DNA of 64,000 bases from Aphanomyces cochlioides (GCA_019828595.1 JAHQRK010000002.1:3782001-3846000), one strand, 5' to 3'; positions 10,075 to 23,310 are shown, counted from the stretch's first letter. Numbers and translations: made by a program. The notes: generated by a model not told the origin, from the sequence alone.

Positions 10075-10230
10075 TAAGTACGAGAGTAATTTTTACATAC
10101 AAACGTCAAGTCAACAAATGAGCAATTTTTACATACAAACGCCAAGTCAACAAATGAGCAATTTTTATATACTTTATCCAAGTACAAAATGAGCAATTTT
10201 TACATACAAACGCCAAGTCAAAACAAGAGT
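10075..10230 (+). repeat. Subterminal tandem repeats of the Helitron 5' region
   Basis: Four to five imperfect copies of a roughly 35-bp unit built on GAGCAATTTTTACATACAAA and a CGCCAAGTCAAC tail lie just inside the 5' end. The same block occurs in units 2-4 (about 15000-15190, 19195-19380, 23390-23570) with one extra partial copy. The spacing is not CRISPR-like. They may be transposase-binding sites, which is inference. Confidence 0.7.
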
Positions 10231-10362
10231 AATTTGAGACAAGTTCGTTCATGCACCCATGATGCTGGACGTGGCAGTTGTCGATAATATTAATAATCAT
10301 TCCACATACAAAATGAAAATATTGTCCTACTATTTAAAATAATACCTGCCAAAGACGAGATG

Positions 10363-11115
10363 GGCGCTCCTCCAAAGGAACCCCACTGGACTCTTTCAAC
10401 CTGTATTAAACCTTCCGCATAATTATCCGGATATCCATGGAAACATCCAAGGAAATATCCATGGATATCTGGATAATTATCCGAAAATCCATGGATATTT
10501 CCTTGGACGGAACAAAGTGACATGGAATGCAATGAACGCTGTCATGTATTAGATGTAGGTTTTACGAATAGCTATCACTAAGCCTTTAAAATACATACTA
10601 CCTGTTGCGTTTTGCTTCGCCACATGAACTGATCAAGGTAAGATTGAAGGTCGTCAGTTTGAACACCTCGCATGGCCTTCAAGTACTGTTTCACACGTAC
10701 TTCCCACACACCTTCAATTGACTGTGAGTTTCATTCAACAGGAGTTTCAACTTACTTTCATGCACCATTCAACAGCGGCTGACTCGCTGACTGTTTCCTT
10801 CATAACCCTGTCGAACGTGTAGTCCGAGACATCGGACAAGTCATATAGACTGTCTATTGCAAATTTCGAAATGTATGTCCAGACAAGTGAATGGCTCTTA
10901 TTGTTTGTGTTTAGTGGGTTTCAACTGGAGTGGTATTCTATTTCTAAGTATTAGGATTGGATGGTTCTCTTTCAATGGCGCGCATTCGTGGGGTCAGATT
11001 GGAGTTTATAGTGTATCTGGATAATCGATTCTTTTATCTGGATACAAAATCAATTCGTCATTTGTCCGTTAATACAGGTTGAAAGAGTCCTGTGGGGTTC
11101 CTTTGGAGGAGCGCC
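10363..11115. mobile_element. Non-autonomous TIR transposon (753 bp) with 8-bp target duplication, hAT-like
   Basis: Terminal repeats starting GGCGCTCCTCCAAAGGAACC, about 45 bp long with small indels, face each other at 10363 and 11115. ACGAGATG is duplicated at 10355-10362 and 11116-11123. Units 2-4 have the uninterrupted site, so the insertion is directly verified within the window. An 8-bp duplication suggests hAT, though the termini are not diagnostic. There is no transposase ORF. The interior carries two overlapping long inverted repeats (10421-10507). Confidence 0.82.
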
Positions 11116-11816
11116 ACGAGATGCATGGCAATTGGGTTTTTCTGGGACGATGCAAGATGAGATGCATGTCTTAGGATAGCTTCACTCGGGCAGAAAAGGC
11201 CGCTGAATAAGCGGTCAACACACTGTGCAGTAGGGTGACGAGCCCTTTCTGCCACTTTAAGCCATACCCTGACCAGAGGCTTGGACTCCGAAAGGCGAAT
11301 TCCGACGCGATATGCGAATGTTACGAAGTAGGGCCTTTTTGGCTCGAAATACCGGACATTTTCATAGAGCAGCCAGGGACAGCTATAACGTGTGTTTTTA
11401 CTGTATTTTCATACTGACTTTGGACGAGTAAATCCTCTCCCCATAATTCAACTTTTTTACAGTAAGGGGACAATGTGTAACGTTGGTTACCACTATTGCA
11501 ACTCTGATGGTGCTACTTTTTTTGATGGAGTACCACTGTTGATAGTGGGCCTACGGCGAGTATCATGAATCACTTCAGGGGTATTTCATGATACTTAGCA
11601 GGTGTATTACCCAGTATCAAAGTTTCAACTCATTGGGTGTACGAGTTCAAAACGCGATATTAAACAAAGTGATGTTTAATAAATACCGCGAACTCTGTAC
11701 GATTTATGAAAGAAATGAGTAGTATTTTCTGGCAAACCACATTATGTTAAGCTTAAGTGGCGGGACACATATCCACAGTATTTTCACGATCCAATCACAT
11801 TATCATTTTTGTGTTG

Positions 11817-14527
11817 ATGTTTTTGTATGAACATTTGTCTGACGCAGTTTTCTGCGTAGAAAATAACAACTACTCGGCCTCTAAGAAAGGCAGTGGCAAT
11901 CATGACAATGACAATCAAGGCCATGCGATCGATAACTCCGAACCTGGAAAGCAAGCAGAGCGGAATGAAGTGCATGCTACCGAACAAGAGTCTGCATCAA
12001 CTGGAGCTAATGGCCGAGCTGTGGATGACGATGCCTTGAATCAGGGCAATATTAACGACGAGGCGGCTATGAGAAAGGCCAAGAAGGCAGAGTACAACAA
12101 TCGTGCTCACGAAAAGAAACGGCAAGCTCTCCTAAAGGCGGAGTACAACAATCGTGCTCACGAAAAGAAACGGCAAGCTCTTCTAAAGGCGGAGTACAAC
12201 AATCATGCTCGCGAGCGCAGAGTTGACAATCGAAGGATCTATGCTGCGCTACAACCTAACCGTATGAATGAAGGAGGTGAAGAAGAAACCAAGGAAGAAG
12301 ATATTTTTGATGGAAATGTGGATTGCAACACTGACAATCAATTACTTGCCTTGGCAAATGCTGATCCTCCGCTAAACGTGGATGTGGATTTGAGTGATGT
12401 ACCTCCTCGCGAGCAAGGATTAAGTCTCCGGAATAAACCCAAGGGTCGCCCGAAGAAGAAGAGTGGTCACAACAGTGCACGCGTCAGTTTCGATGACTTC
12501 GATGAATCATTTGTGCCTCTTCATACTATTGAGCAGCGTTCGATTTGCCGCCATTGCGAAGCGAAGATTTGGCCAGGCGAAGAAAAGGACTGCTGCGGTG
12601 GAGGCACTCGAGTGCTGCCTGTTGCTACCTGGCCTGACACACCCGAGTTTCGCGAATACATTGCTTTCTTCAAAACCAGAGGGTTTGTCAATAACACTCG
12701 CCGGTACAACGCCCTCTTTGCCTTTACATCTATTGGTACCCAAGAAATTTTATTCACGGCAACGGTGGGCCGAGATCTTATACAATCCAAGGCGCTTTGC
12801 ATCATTTGATTGGACCACTGTTACCTGCGGACGAAGAACAAGCCAGTTACGCCCAGATCTACATTACGGATCCTGGAACGCAAGCAAGCATACGACGAAG
12901 AATGCTTGGGGGAAATCTTAATGTGTCAACTGTGACGAAAATCCAGCGTCTACTACTACAGCACAACGCGTTCACCCAGCTGTACAAGCATGCGAAGGAT
13001 ATTCCAAAGGATGACGACATGAGAATTGTGCTCACTGCTCAGCCTCGAAGCAACAGCCGAACACATAACCTTCCTACGTGTTCTGAAATCGCTGTTCTTT
13101 TTTCAGAAACGTCCAAGTCAGGGCGTCATATCTTACTGCATGGTATTGATGGCCCCGTACTCAGCGAAGTTCAGCGAAACTATCACGTTGGTAAACATGT
13201 GCGTTTGGATCGACAACCTGGGGAACAACGCTTATTTCGCATTAAGGAATTTCCTTCGGCATATGACCCGCTTCAATACCCTTTGCTCTTTCCCACTGGG
13301 ACTTTGGGGTGGTCGTTTGACAACAAGAGCGGTCGCAATCATGAAAACGTGAGTTTGAACGATTATGCTCGGTACCATTTGTACGAGCGCGGTGCATTTT
13401 CTCCATTACATGCCAGCGGACCTCTATTTCAAGTGTTTGCAGTCGACAATTTTGCAAAGGTGGAAAACCAAAGGCTTCGATATATTCGTGACCAAACCAA
13501 CAACCTCCGCAGCGACACGTACCGTGCACTTCATGACGCTGTTTCGCATGATGTGGACCTCAGAAGCATTGGAAAAAGGATTGTTTTGCCGTCATCTTAC
13601 ACGGGTGGACCACGGTACATGAGACAACGTTACCTTGACGCCATGGCAATTGTTCGCAAGTTCGGTCGACCAGACCTTTTTATCACTGTGACATGCAATC
13701 CAAAGTGGGTTGAAATCGACAGGGAGCTGGAATTGGCGAAAGACGACTATGGATTTAAACGATCTCCAGCTGATCGACCTGACTTAGTGACGCGCATGTT
13801 CCGTCTCAAGCTCTTAGTCATTGAAGCCATGCTGTACAAGGGGGCAGTTTTGGGTCGACAAGCTGCGTGTGTTCGTGTTGTCGAATTCCAAAAGCGTGGT
13901 CTGCCTCATGCCCATATGTTGGTCATATTCACTGGGGACGACAAAATCAAGACAGCTGCCGATATTGACAGTATTATCAGTGCAGAAATCCCCGACAAGG
14001 AAAAGAATCCAAGACTGCACGAAATTGTTACAACCTGCATGATTCACAAATGCAGCGACCGATGCCTGGAAAACGGGAAGTGCAAGAAAAACTTTCCAAA
14101 AGCATACAGCAACGAAACATCAGAAGGCAGTGATGGATATCCACTCTACCGTCGTCGCCGCTCTTCGGCAGAGCGGCCCTCTGAGTATACCAACCAATAT
14201 GTTATTCCGTACTGCCCAACGTTGAGTGCCATGTTCGACTGCCACATCAATGTCGAGGCGTGTACAAGTATATCTGCAGTCAAGTACCTGTACAAGTACA
14301 TCTACAAGGGCTCCGACCGCTCAAAGTTTCAACTTGAGTCCGGCGAACTTGACGAAATCAAGCAATACCAAGATGCCCGCTGTGTATCGTGCTGTAAGGC
14401 CCTCACACGCATGTTCTCTTTCGACATGTTCAAACGATCTCACGCTGTCGAGAAAGCGCATAGTCGCCTTGAGCATCATCTAAGCGCATGGTCATCATTG
14501 TCTTGCCGTCAAATGCGCTGTGAATAG
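11817..14527 (+). pseudogene. Helitron Rep N-terminal/nuclease (unit 1), frameshifted, no helicase
   Basis: Frame A (11817-12809; ATG at 11817, frame open from 11757) carries charged 17-residue repeats (AEYNNRAHEKKRQALLK) and a Cys-rich element CRHCEAKIWPGEEKDCCGGG. It closes at TGA, while the protein clearly continues in another frame from about 12775 (GALHHLIGPLLP). Frame B is the Helitron_like_N Rep. It has LDAMAIVRKFGRPDLFIT, the HUH motif in GLPHAH at 13901-13915, and the two-tyrosine motif KYLYKYIYKG near 14282. It stops at 14527 soon after the Y motif, so the Pif1-like helicase is missing. The same frameshift is present in units 2 and 3, so it predates amplification or hides an unrecognised intron. 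Nicking and strand transfer could in principle be retained; unwinding would have to come from elsewhere. Confidence 0.8.
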
Positions 14528-14923
14528 GACTGGGTACCTCGAGCGTCTGTATTATCACTGATAAGTCGTTCGTGTTATCTGTGCAAGTACTGGCATTTTT
14601 GCACAACAAAACAGGGAAACTATGGAGGCCAATTCGAAGTAAAATAAGAAAGAAGTGAATAAGGAGTGCGAAGTAAATACCGTCTCCTTAGTTTCAATAT
14701 AATATCATCTCTGATTGGATAATTTATTTTTCTTTCGGTACGAGTCGACGGTTTTGTGGTCAGGACATGATTTATCTCCTGACGAAAAATAATATTCGTC
14801 AGTCAACAGTAGCCAATCAGAATGCCCGGCGTTAACTTATTTTTTTACTTCGAACTGGGCCTGAATCAAATTCTAAATTCATAGTATGGCAAATCTTTGT
14901 TATTCCAAAGCAAATCGCTCCAC

Positions 14924-14952
14924 CCAGGGGCGTAGCCCTGGCCTCACCCTAG
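14924..14952 (+). terminator. Helitron 3' hairpin and CTAG end, unit 1/unit 2 junction
   Basis: Stem CCAGGG / CCCTGG with a 6-nt loop (14924-14941), then CTAG at 14949-14952. The next unit starts TC immediately at 14953 with no host base between. This is the Helitron transposition terminator, not a transcription terminator. Confidence 0.85.
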
Positions 14953-16009
14953 TCTATTACTTAAGGCTCTAACGCAACACGTAAGTACGAGACTAAGTAC
15001 GAGAGTAATTTTTACATACAAACGTCAAGTCAACAAATGAGCAATTTTTACATACAAACGCCAAGTCAACAAATGAGCAATTTTTATATACTTTATCCAA
15101 GTACAAAATTAGCAATTTTTACATACTTTATCCAAGTACAAAATTAGCAATTTTTACATACAAACGCCAAGTCAAAACAAGAGTAATTTGAGACAAGTTC
15201 GTTCATGCACCCATGATGCTGGACGTGGCAGTTGTCGATAATATTAATGATCAAACAATTCCACATACAAAATGAAAATATTGTCCTACTATTTAAAATA
15301 ATACCTGCCAAAGACGATTGAATGGCAGTTGGGTTTTTCTGGGACGATGCAAGGTGAGATGCATGTCTTAGGATAGCTTCACTCGGGCAGAAAAGGCCGC
15401 TGAATAAGCGGTCAACACACTGTGCAGTAGGGTGACGAGCCCTTTCTGCCACTTTAAGCCATACCCTGACCAGAGGCTTGGACTCCGAAAGGCGAATTCC
15501 GACGCGATATGCGAATGTTACGAAGTAGGGCCTTTTTGGCTCGAAATACCGGACATTTTCATAGAGCAGCCAGGGACAGCTATAACGTGTGTTTTTACTG
15601 TATTTTCATATTGACTTTGGACGAGTAAATCCTCTCCCCATAGTTCAACTTTTACAGTAAGGGGACAATGTGTAATGTTGGTTACCACTATTGCAACTGA
15701 TGGTGCTACTTTTTTTGACGGAGTACCACTGTTGATAGTGGGCCTACGGCGAGTAGATTGAAACACTTCAGGGGTGTTTCATGATACTTAGCAGGTGTAT
15801 TACCCAGTATCAAAGTTTCAACTCATTGGGTGTACGAGTTCAATACGCGATATTAAACAAAGTGATGTTTAATAAATACCGCGAACTCTGTACGATTTAT
15901 GAAAGAAATGAGTAGTATTTTCTGGCAAACCACATTATGTTAAGCTTAAGTGGCGGGACACATATCCACAGTATTTTCACGATCCAATCACATTATCATT
16001 TTTGTGTTG

Positions 16010-18720
16010 ATGTTTTTGTATGAACATTTGTCTGACGCAGTTTTCTGCGTAGAAAATAACAACTACTCGGCCTCTAAGAAAGGCAGTGGCAATCATGACA
16101 ATGACAATCAAGGCCATGCGATCGATAACTCCGAACCTGGAAAGCAAGCAGAGCGGAATGAAGTGCATGCTACCGAACAAGAGTCTGCATCAACTGGAGC
16201 TAATGGCCGAGCTGTGGATGACGATGCCTTGAATCAGGGCAATATTAACGACGAGGCGGCTATGAGAAAGGCCAAGAAGGCAGAGTACAACAATCGTGCT
16301 CACGAAAAGAAACGGCAAGCTCTCCTAAAGGCGGAGTACAACAATCGTGCTCACGAAAAGAAACGGCAAGCTCTTCTAAAGGCGGAGTACAACAATCATG
16401 CTCGCGAGCGCAGAGTTGACAATCGAAGGATCTATGCTGCGCTACAACCTAACCGTATGAATGAAGGAGGTGAAGAAGAAACCAAGGAAGAAGATATTTT
16501 TGATGGAAATGTGGATTGCAACACTGACAATCAATTACTTGCCTTGGCAAATGCTGATCCTCCGCTAAACGTGGATGTGGATTTGAGTGATGTACCTCCT
16601 CGCGAGCAAGGATTAAGTCTCCGGAATAAACCCAAGGGTCGCCCGAAGAAGAAGAGTGGTCACAACAGTGCACGCGTCAGTTTCGATGACTTCGATGAAT
16701 CATTGGTGCCTCTTCATACTATTGAGCAGCGTTCGATTTGCCGCCATTGCGAAGCGAAGATTTGGCCAGGCGAAGAAAAGGACTGCTGCGGTGGAGGCAC
16801 TCGAGTGCTGCCTGTTGCTACCTGGCCTGACACACCCGAGTTTCGCGAATACATTGCTTTCTTCAAAACCAGAGGGTTTGTCAATAACACTCGCCGGTAC
16901 AACGCCCTCTTTGCCTTTACATCTATTGGTACCCAAGAAATTTTATTCACGGCAACGGTGGGCCGAGATCTTATACAATCCAAGGCGCTTTGCATCATTT
17001 GATTGGACCACTGTTACCTGCGGACGAAGAACAAGCCAGTTACGCCCAGATCTACATTACGGATCCTGGAACGCAAGCAAGCATACGACGAAGAATGCTT
17101 GGGGGAAATCTTAATGTGTCAACTGTGACGAAAATCCAGCGTCTACTACTACAGCACAACGCGTTCACCCAGCTGTACAAGCATGCGAAGGATACTCCAA
17201 AGGATGACGACATGAGAATTGTGCTCACTGCTCAGCCTCGAAGCAACAGCCGAACGCATAACCTTCCTACGTGTTCTGAAATCGCTGTTCTTTTTTCAGA
17301 AACGTCCAAGTCAGGGCGTCATATCTTACTGCATGGTATTGATGGCCCCGTACTCAGCGAAGTTCAGCGAAACTATCACGTTGGTAAACATGTGCGTTTG
17401 GATCGACAACCTGGGGAACAACGCTTATTTCGCATTAAGGAATTTCCTTCGGCATATGACCCGCTTCAATACCCTTTGCTCTTTCCCACTGGGACTTTGG
17501 GGTGGTCGTTTGACAACAAGAGCGGTCGCAATCATGAAAACGTGAGTTTGAACGATTATGCTCGGTACCATTTGTACGAGCGCGGTGCATTTTCTCCATT
17601 ACATGCCAGCGGACCTCTATTTCAAGTGTTTGCAGTCGACAATTTTGCAAAGGTGGAAAACCAAAGGCTTCGATATATTCGTGACCAAACCAACAACCTC
17701 CGCAGCGACACGTACCGCGCACTTCATGACGCTGTTTCGCATGATGTGGACCTCAGAAGCATTGGAAAAAGGATTGTTTTGTCGTCATCTTACACGGGTG
17801 GACCACGGTACATGAGACAACGTTACCTTGACGCCATGGCAATTGTTCGCAAGTTCGGTCGACCAGACCTTTTTATCACTGTGACATGCAATCCAAAGTG
17901 GGTTGAAATCGACAGGGAGCTGGAATTGGCGAAAGACGACTATGGATTTAAACGATCTCCAGCTGATCGACCTGACTTAGTGACGCGCATGTTCCGTCTC
18001 AAGCTCTTAGTCATTGAAGCCATGCTGTACAAGGGGGCAGTTTTGGGTCGACAAGCTGCGTGTGTTCGTGTTGTCGAATTCCAAAAGCGTGGTCTGCCTC
18101 ATGCCCATATGTTGGTCATATTCACTGGGGACGACAAAATCAAGACAGCTGCCGATATTGACAGTATTATCAGTGCAGAAATCCCCGACAAGGAAAAGAA
18201 TCCAAGACTGCACGAAATTGTTACAACCTGCATGATTCACAAATGCAGCGACCGATGCCTGGAAAACGGGAAGTGCAAGAAAAACTTTCCAAAAGCATAC
18301 AGCAACGAAACATCAGAAGGCAGTGATGGATATCCACTCTACCGTCGTCGCCGCTCTTCGGCAGAGCGGCCCTCTGAGTATACCAACCAATATGTTATTC
18401 CGTACTGCCCAACGTTGAGTGCCATGTTCGACTGCCACATCAATGTCGAGGCGTGTACAAGTATATCTGCAGTCAAGTACCTGTACAAGTACATCTACAA
18501 GGGCTCCGACCGCTCAAAGTTTCAACTTGAGTCCGGCGAACTTGACGAAATCAGGCAATACCAAGATGCCCGCTGTGTATCGTGCTGTGAGGCCCTCACA
18601 CGCATGTTCTCTTTCGACATGTTCAAACGATCTCACGCTGTCGAGAAAGCGCATAGTCGCCTTGAGCATCATCTAAGCGCATGGTCATCATTGTCTTGCC
18701 GTCAAATGCGCTGTGAATAG
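16010..18720 (+). pseudogene. Helitron Rep N-terminal/nuclease (unit 2), frameshifted, no helicase
   Basis: Same two-frame structure as in unit 1: 16010-17002 (open from 15950), then 16990-18720, with HUH (GLPHAH) and KYLYKYIYKG intact. Compared with unit 1 it differs at single residues (for example Leu for Phe before VPLHTIEQ, Thr for Ile in KDTPKDD, Ser for Pro in VLSSSYTGG, Glu for Lys in SCCEALT). The frame break lies at the same place. It ends after the Y motif without a helicase domain. Confidence 0.8.
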
Positions 18721-19117
18721 GACTGGGTACCTCGAGCGTCTGTATTATCACTGATAAGTCGTTCGTGTTATCTGTGCAAGTACTGGCATTTTTGCACAAC
18801 AAAACAGGGAAACTATGGAGGCCAATTCGAAGTAAAATAAGAAAGAAGTGAATAAGGAGTGCGAAGTAAATACCGTCTCCTTAGTTTCAATATAATATCA
18901 TCTCTGATTGGATAATTTATTTTTCTTTCGGTACGAGTCGACGGTTTTGTGGTCAGGACATGATTTATCTCCTGACGAAAAATAATATTCGTCAGTCAAC
19001 AGTAGCCAATCAGAATGCCCGGCGTTAACTTATTTTTTTACTTCGAACTGGGCCTGAATCAAATTCTAAATTCATAGTATGGCAAATCTTTGTTATTTCC
19101 AAAGCAAAACGCTCCAC

Positions 19118-19146
19118 CCAGGGGCGTAGCCCTGGCCTCACCCTAG
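19118..19146 (+). terminator. Helitron 3' hairpin and CTAG end, unit 2/unit 3 junction
   Basis: Hairpin CCAGGG-loop-CCCTGG at 19118-19135, and CTAG at 19143-19146 abutting TC of unit 3 at 19147. Confidence 0.85.
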
Positions 19147-20202
19147 TCTATTACTTAAGGCTCTAACGCAACACGTAAGTACGAGACTAAGTACGAGAGT
19201 AATTTTTACATACAAACGTCAAGTCAACAAATGAGCAATTTTTACATACAAACGCCAAGTCAACAAATGAGCAATTTTTATATACTTTATCCAAGTACAA
19301 AATTAGCAATTTTTACATACTTTATCCAAGTACAAAATTAGCAATTTTACATACAAACGCCAAGTCAAAAAAAGAGTAATTTGAGACAAGTTCGTTCATG
19401 CACCCATGATGCTGGACGTGGCAGTTGTCGATAATATTAATGATCAAACAATTCCACATACAAAATGAAAATATTGTCCTACTATTTAAAATAATACCTG
19501 CCAAAGACGATTGAATGGCAGTTGGGTTTTTCTGGGACGATGCAAGGTGAGATGCATGTCTTAGGATAGCTTCACACGGGCAGAAAAGGCCGCTGAATAA
19601 GCGGTCAACACACTGTGCAGTAGGGTGACGAGCCCTTTCTGCCACTTTAAGCCATACCCTGACCAGAGGCTTGGACTCCGAAAGGCGAATTCCGACGCGA
19701 TATGCGAATGTTACGAAGTAGGGCCTTTTTGGCTCGAAATACCGGACATTTTCATAGAGCAGCCAGGGACAGCTATAACGTGTGTTTTTACTGTATTTTC
19801 ATATTGACTTTGGACGAGTAAATCCTCTCCCCATAGTTCAACTTTTACAGTAAGGGGACAATGTGTAATGTTGGTTACCACTATTGCAACTGATGGTGCT
19901 ACTTTTTTTGACGGAGTACCACTGTTGATAGTGGGCCTACGGCGAGTAGATTGAAACACTTCAGGGGTGTTTCATGATACTTAGCAGGTGTATTACCCAG
20001 TATCAAAGTTTCAACTCATTGGGTGTACGAGTTCAATACGCGATATTAAACAAAGTGATGTTTAATAAATACCGCGAACTCTGTACGATTTATGAAAGAA
20101 ATGAGTAGTATTTTCTGGCAAACCACATTATGTTAAGCTTAAGTGGCGGGACACATATCCACAGTATTTTCACGATCCAATCACATTATCATTTTTGTGT
20201 TG

Positions 20203-22913
20203 ATGTTTTTGTATGAACATTTGTCTGACGCAGTTTTCTGCGTAGAAAATAACAACTACTCGGCCTCTAAGAAAGGCAGTGGCAATCATGACAATGACAA
20301 TCAAGGCCATGCGATCGATAACTCCGAACCTGGAAAGCAAGCAGAGCGGAATGAAGTGCATGCTACCGAACAAGAGTCTGCATCAACTGGAGCTAATGGC
20401 CGAGCTGTGGATGACGATGCCTTGAATCAGGGCAATATTAACGACGAGGCGGCTATGAGAAAGGCCAAGAAGGCAGAGTACAACAATCGTGCTCACGAAA
20501 AGAAACGGCAAGCTCTCCTAAAGGCGGAGTACAACAATCGTGCTCACGAAAAGAAACGGCAAGCTCTTCTAAAGGCGGAGTACAACAATCATGCTCGCGA
20601 GCGCAGAGTTGACAATCGAAGGATCTATGCTGCGCTACAACCTAACCGTATGAATGAAGGAGGTGAAGAAGAAACCAAGGAAGAAGATATTTTTGATGGA
20701 AATGTGGATTGCAACACTGACAATCAATTACTTGCCTTGGCAAATGCTGATCCTCCGCTAAACGTGGATGTGGATTTGAGTGATGTACCTCCTCGCGAGC
20801 AAGGATTAAGTCTCCGGAATAAACCCAAGGGTCGCCCGAAGAAGAAGAGTGGTCACAACAGTGCACGCGTCAGTTTCGATGACTTCGATGAATCATTGGT
20901 GCCTCTTCATACTATTGAGCAGCGTTCGATTTGCCGCCATTGCGAAGCGAAGATTTGGCCAGGCGAAGAAAAGGACTGCTGCGGTGGAGGCACTCGAGTG
21001 CTGCCTGTTGCTACCTGGCCTGACACACCCGAGTTTCGCGAATACATTGCTTTCTTCAAAACCAGAGGGTTTGTCAATAACACTCGCCGGTACAACGCCC
21101 TCTTTGCCTTTACATCTATTGGTACCCAAGAAATTTTATTCACGGCAACGGTGGGCCGAGATCTTATACAATCCAAGGCGCTTTGCATCATTTGATTGGA
21201 CCACTGTTACCTGCGGACGAAGAACAAGCCAGTTACGCCCAGATCTACATTACGGATCCTGGAACGCAAGCAAGCATACGACGAAGAATGCTTGGGGGAA
21301 ATCTTAATGTGTCAACTGTGACGAAAATCCAGCGTCTACTACTACAGCACAACGCGTTCACCCAGCTGTACAAGCATGCGAAGGATACTCCAAAGGATGA
21401 CGACATGAGAATTGTGCTCACTGCTCAGCCTCGAAGCAACAGCCGAACGCATAACCTTCCTACGTGTTCTGAAATCGCTGTTCTTTTTTCAGAAACGTCC
21501 AAGTCAGGGCGTCATATCTTACTGCATGGTATTGATGGCCCCGTACTCAGCGAAGTTCAGCGAAACTATCACGTTGGTAAACATGTGCGTTTGGATCGAC
21601 AACCTGGGGAACAACGCTTATTTCGCATTAAGGAATTTCCTTCGGCATATGACCCGCTTCAATACCCTTTGCTCTTTCCCACTGGGACTTTGGGGTGGTC
21701 GTTTGACAACAAGAGCGGTCGCAATCATGAAAACGTGAGTTTGAACGATTATGCTCGGTACCATTTGTACGAGCGCGGTGCATTTTCTCCATTACATGCC
21801 AGCGGACCTCTATTTCAAGTGTTTGCAGTCGACAATTTTGCAAAGGTGGAAAACCAAAGGCTTCGATATATTCGTGACCAAACCAACAACCTCCGCAGCG
21901 ACACGTACCGCGCACTTCATGACGCTGTTTCGCATGATGTGGACCTCAGAAGCATTGGAAAAAGGATTGTTTTGTCGTCATCTTACACGGGTGGACCACG
22001 GTACATGAGACAACGTTACCTTGACGCCATGGCAATTGTTCGCAAGTTCGGTCGACCAGACCTTTTTATCACTGTGACATGCAATCCAAAGTGGGTTGAA
22101 ATCGACAGGGAGCTGGAATTGGCGAAAGACGACTATGGATTTAAACGATCTCCAGCTGATCGACCTGACTTAGTGACGCGCATGTTCCGTCTCAAGCTCT
22201 TAGTCATTGAAGCCATGCTGTACAAGGGGGCAGTTTTGGGTCGACAAGCTGCGTGTGTTCGTGTTGTCGAATTCCAAAAGCGTGGTCTGCCTCATGCCCA
22301 TATGTTGGTCATATTCACTGGGGACGACAAAATCAAGACAGCTGCCGATATTGACAGTATTATCAGTGCAGAAATCCCCGACAAGGAAAAGAATCCAAGA
22401 CTGCACGAAATTGTTACAACCTGCATGATTCACAAATGCAGCGACCGATGCCTGGAAAACGGGAAGTGCAAGAAAAACTTTCCAAAAGCATACAGCAACG
22501 AAACATCAGAAGGCAGTGATGGATATCCACTCTACCGTCGTCGCCGCTCTTCGGCAGAGCGGCCCTCTGAGTATACCAACCAATATGTTATTCCGTACTG
22601 CCCAACGTTGAGTGCCATGTTCGACTGCCACATCAATGTCGAGGCGTGTACAAGTATATCTGCAGTCAAGTACCTGTACAAGTACATCTACAAGGGCTCC
22701 GACCGCTCAAAGTTTCAACTTGAGTCCGGCGAACTTGACGAAATCAGGCAATACCAAGATGCCCGCTGTGTATCGTGCTGTAAGGCCCTCACACGCATGT
22801 TCTCTTTCGACATGTTCAAACGATCTCACGCTGTCGAGAAAGCGCATAGTCGCCTTGAGCATCATCTAAGCGCATGGTCATCATTGTCTTGCCGTCAAAT
22901 GCGCTGTGAATAG
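20203..22913 (+). pseudogene. Helitron Rep N-terminal/nuclease (unit 3), frameshifted, no helicase
   Basis: Frames 20203-21195 (open from 20143) and 21183-22913. The protein matches unit 2 except for Lys instead of Glu in SCCKALT. HUH and two-tyrosine motifs are present, the helicase is absent, and the frame break is shared with the other units. Confidence 0.8.
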
Positions 22914-23310
22914 GACTGGGTACCTCGAGCGTCTGTATTATCACTGATAAGTCGTTCGTGTTATCTGTGCAAGTACTGGCATTTTTGCACAACAAAACAG
23001 GGAAACTATGGAGGCCAATTCGAAGTAAAATAAGAAAGAAGTGAATAAGGAGTGCGAAGTAAATACCGTCTCCTTAGTTTCAAAATAATATCATCTCTGA
23101 TTGGATAATTTATTTTTCTTTCGGTACGAGTCGACGGTTTTGTGGTCAGGACATGATTTATCTCCTGACGAAAAATAATATTCGTCAGTCAACAGTAGCC
23201 AATCAGAATGCCCGGCGTTAACTTATTTTTTTACTTCGAACTGGGCCTGAATCAAATTCTAAATTCATAGTATGGCAAATCTTTGTTATTTCCAAAGCAA
23301 AACGCTCCAC

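Larger units (their letters stand above)
10046..14952 (+). mobile_element. Helitron unit 1 (with nested 753-bp TIR element)
   Basis: Begins TC (TCTATTACTTAAGG) next to an A of the Copia LTR and ends CTAG at 14949-14952, 7 bp after a 6-bp-stem hairpin (14924-14941). These are the 5'-TC ... hairpin-CTRR-3' signatures of Helitrons. It codes for the N-terminal Rep in two frames (11817-14527). It is longer than units 2 and 3 because of the insertion at 10363-11115, and lacks one short subterminal duplication that they have. From 14528 to the end (about 420 bp) nothing coding is seen. Confidence 0.88.
14953..19146 (+). mobile_element. Helitron unit 2
   Basis: 4,194 bp from TC (14953) to CTAG (19143-19146). 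It is almost identical to unit 3 and slightly more distant from unit 1. It holds the uninterrupted target of the 753-bp insertion seen in unit 1, the subterminal repeats, and a Rep remnant (16010-18720). Non-coding: about 14953-16009 and 18721-19146. Confidence 0.88.

Noticed and set aside
10075..10230. Regularly repeated 35-bp words resembling a CRISPR array
   Set aside because: Repeats are direct, imperfect, adjacent without unique spacers, lie in the subterminal region of a Helitron and recur in each unit.
12775..12810. Programmed -1 ribosomal frameshift joining the two Rep frames
   Set aside because: No X XXY YYZ slippery heptamer with a downstream structure was seen at the overlap; an inherited mutation or missed intron is simpler.
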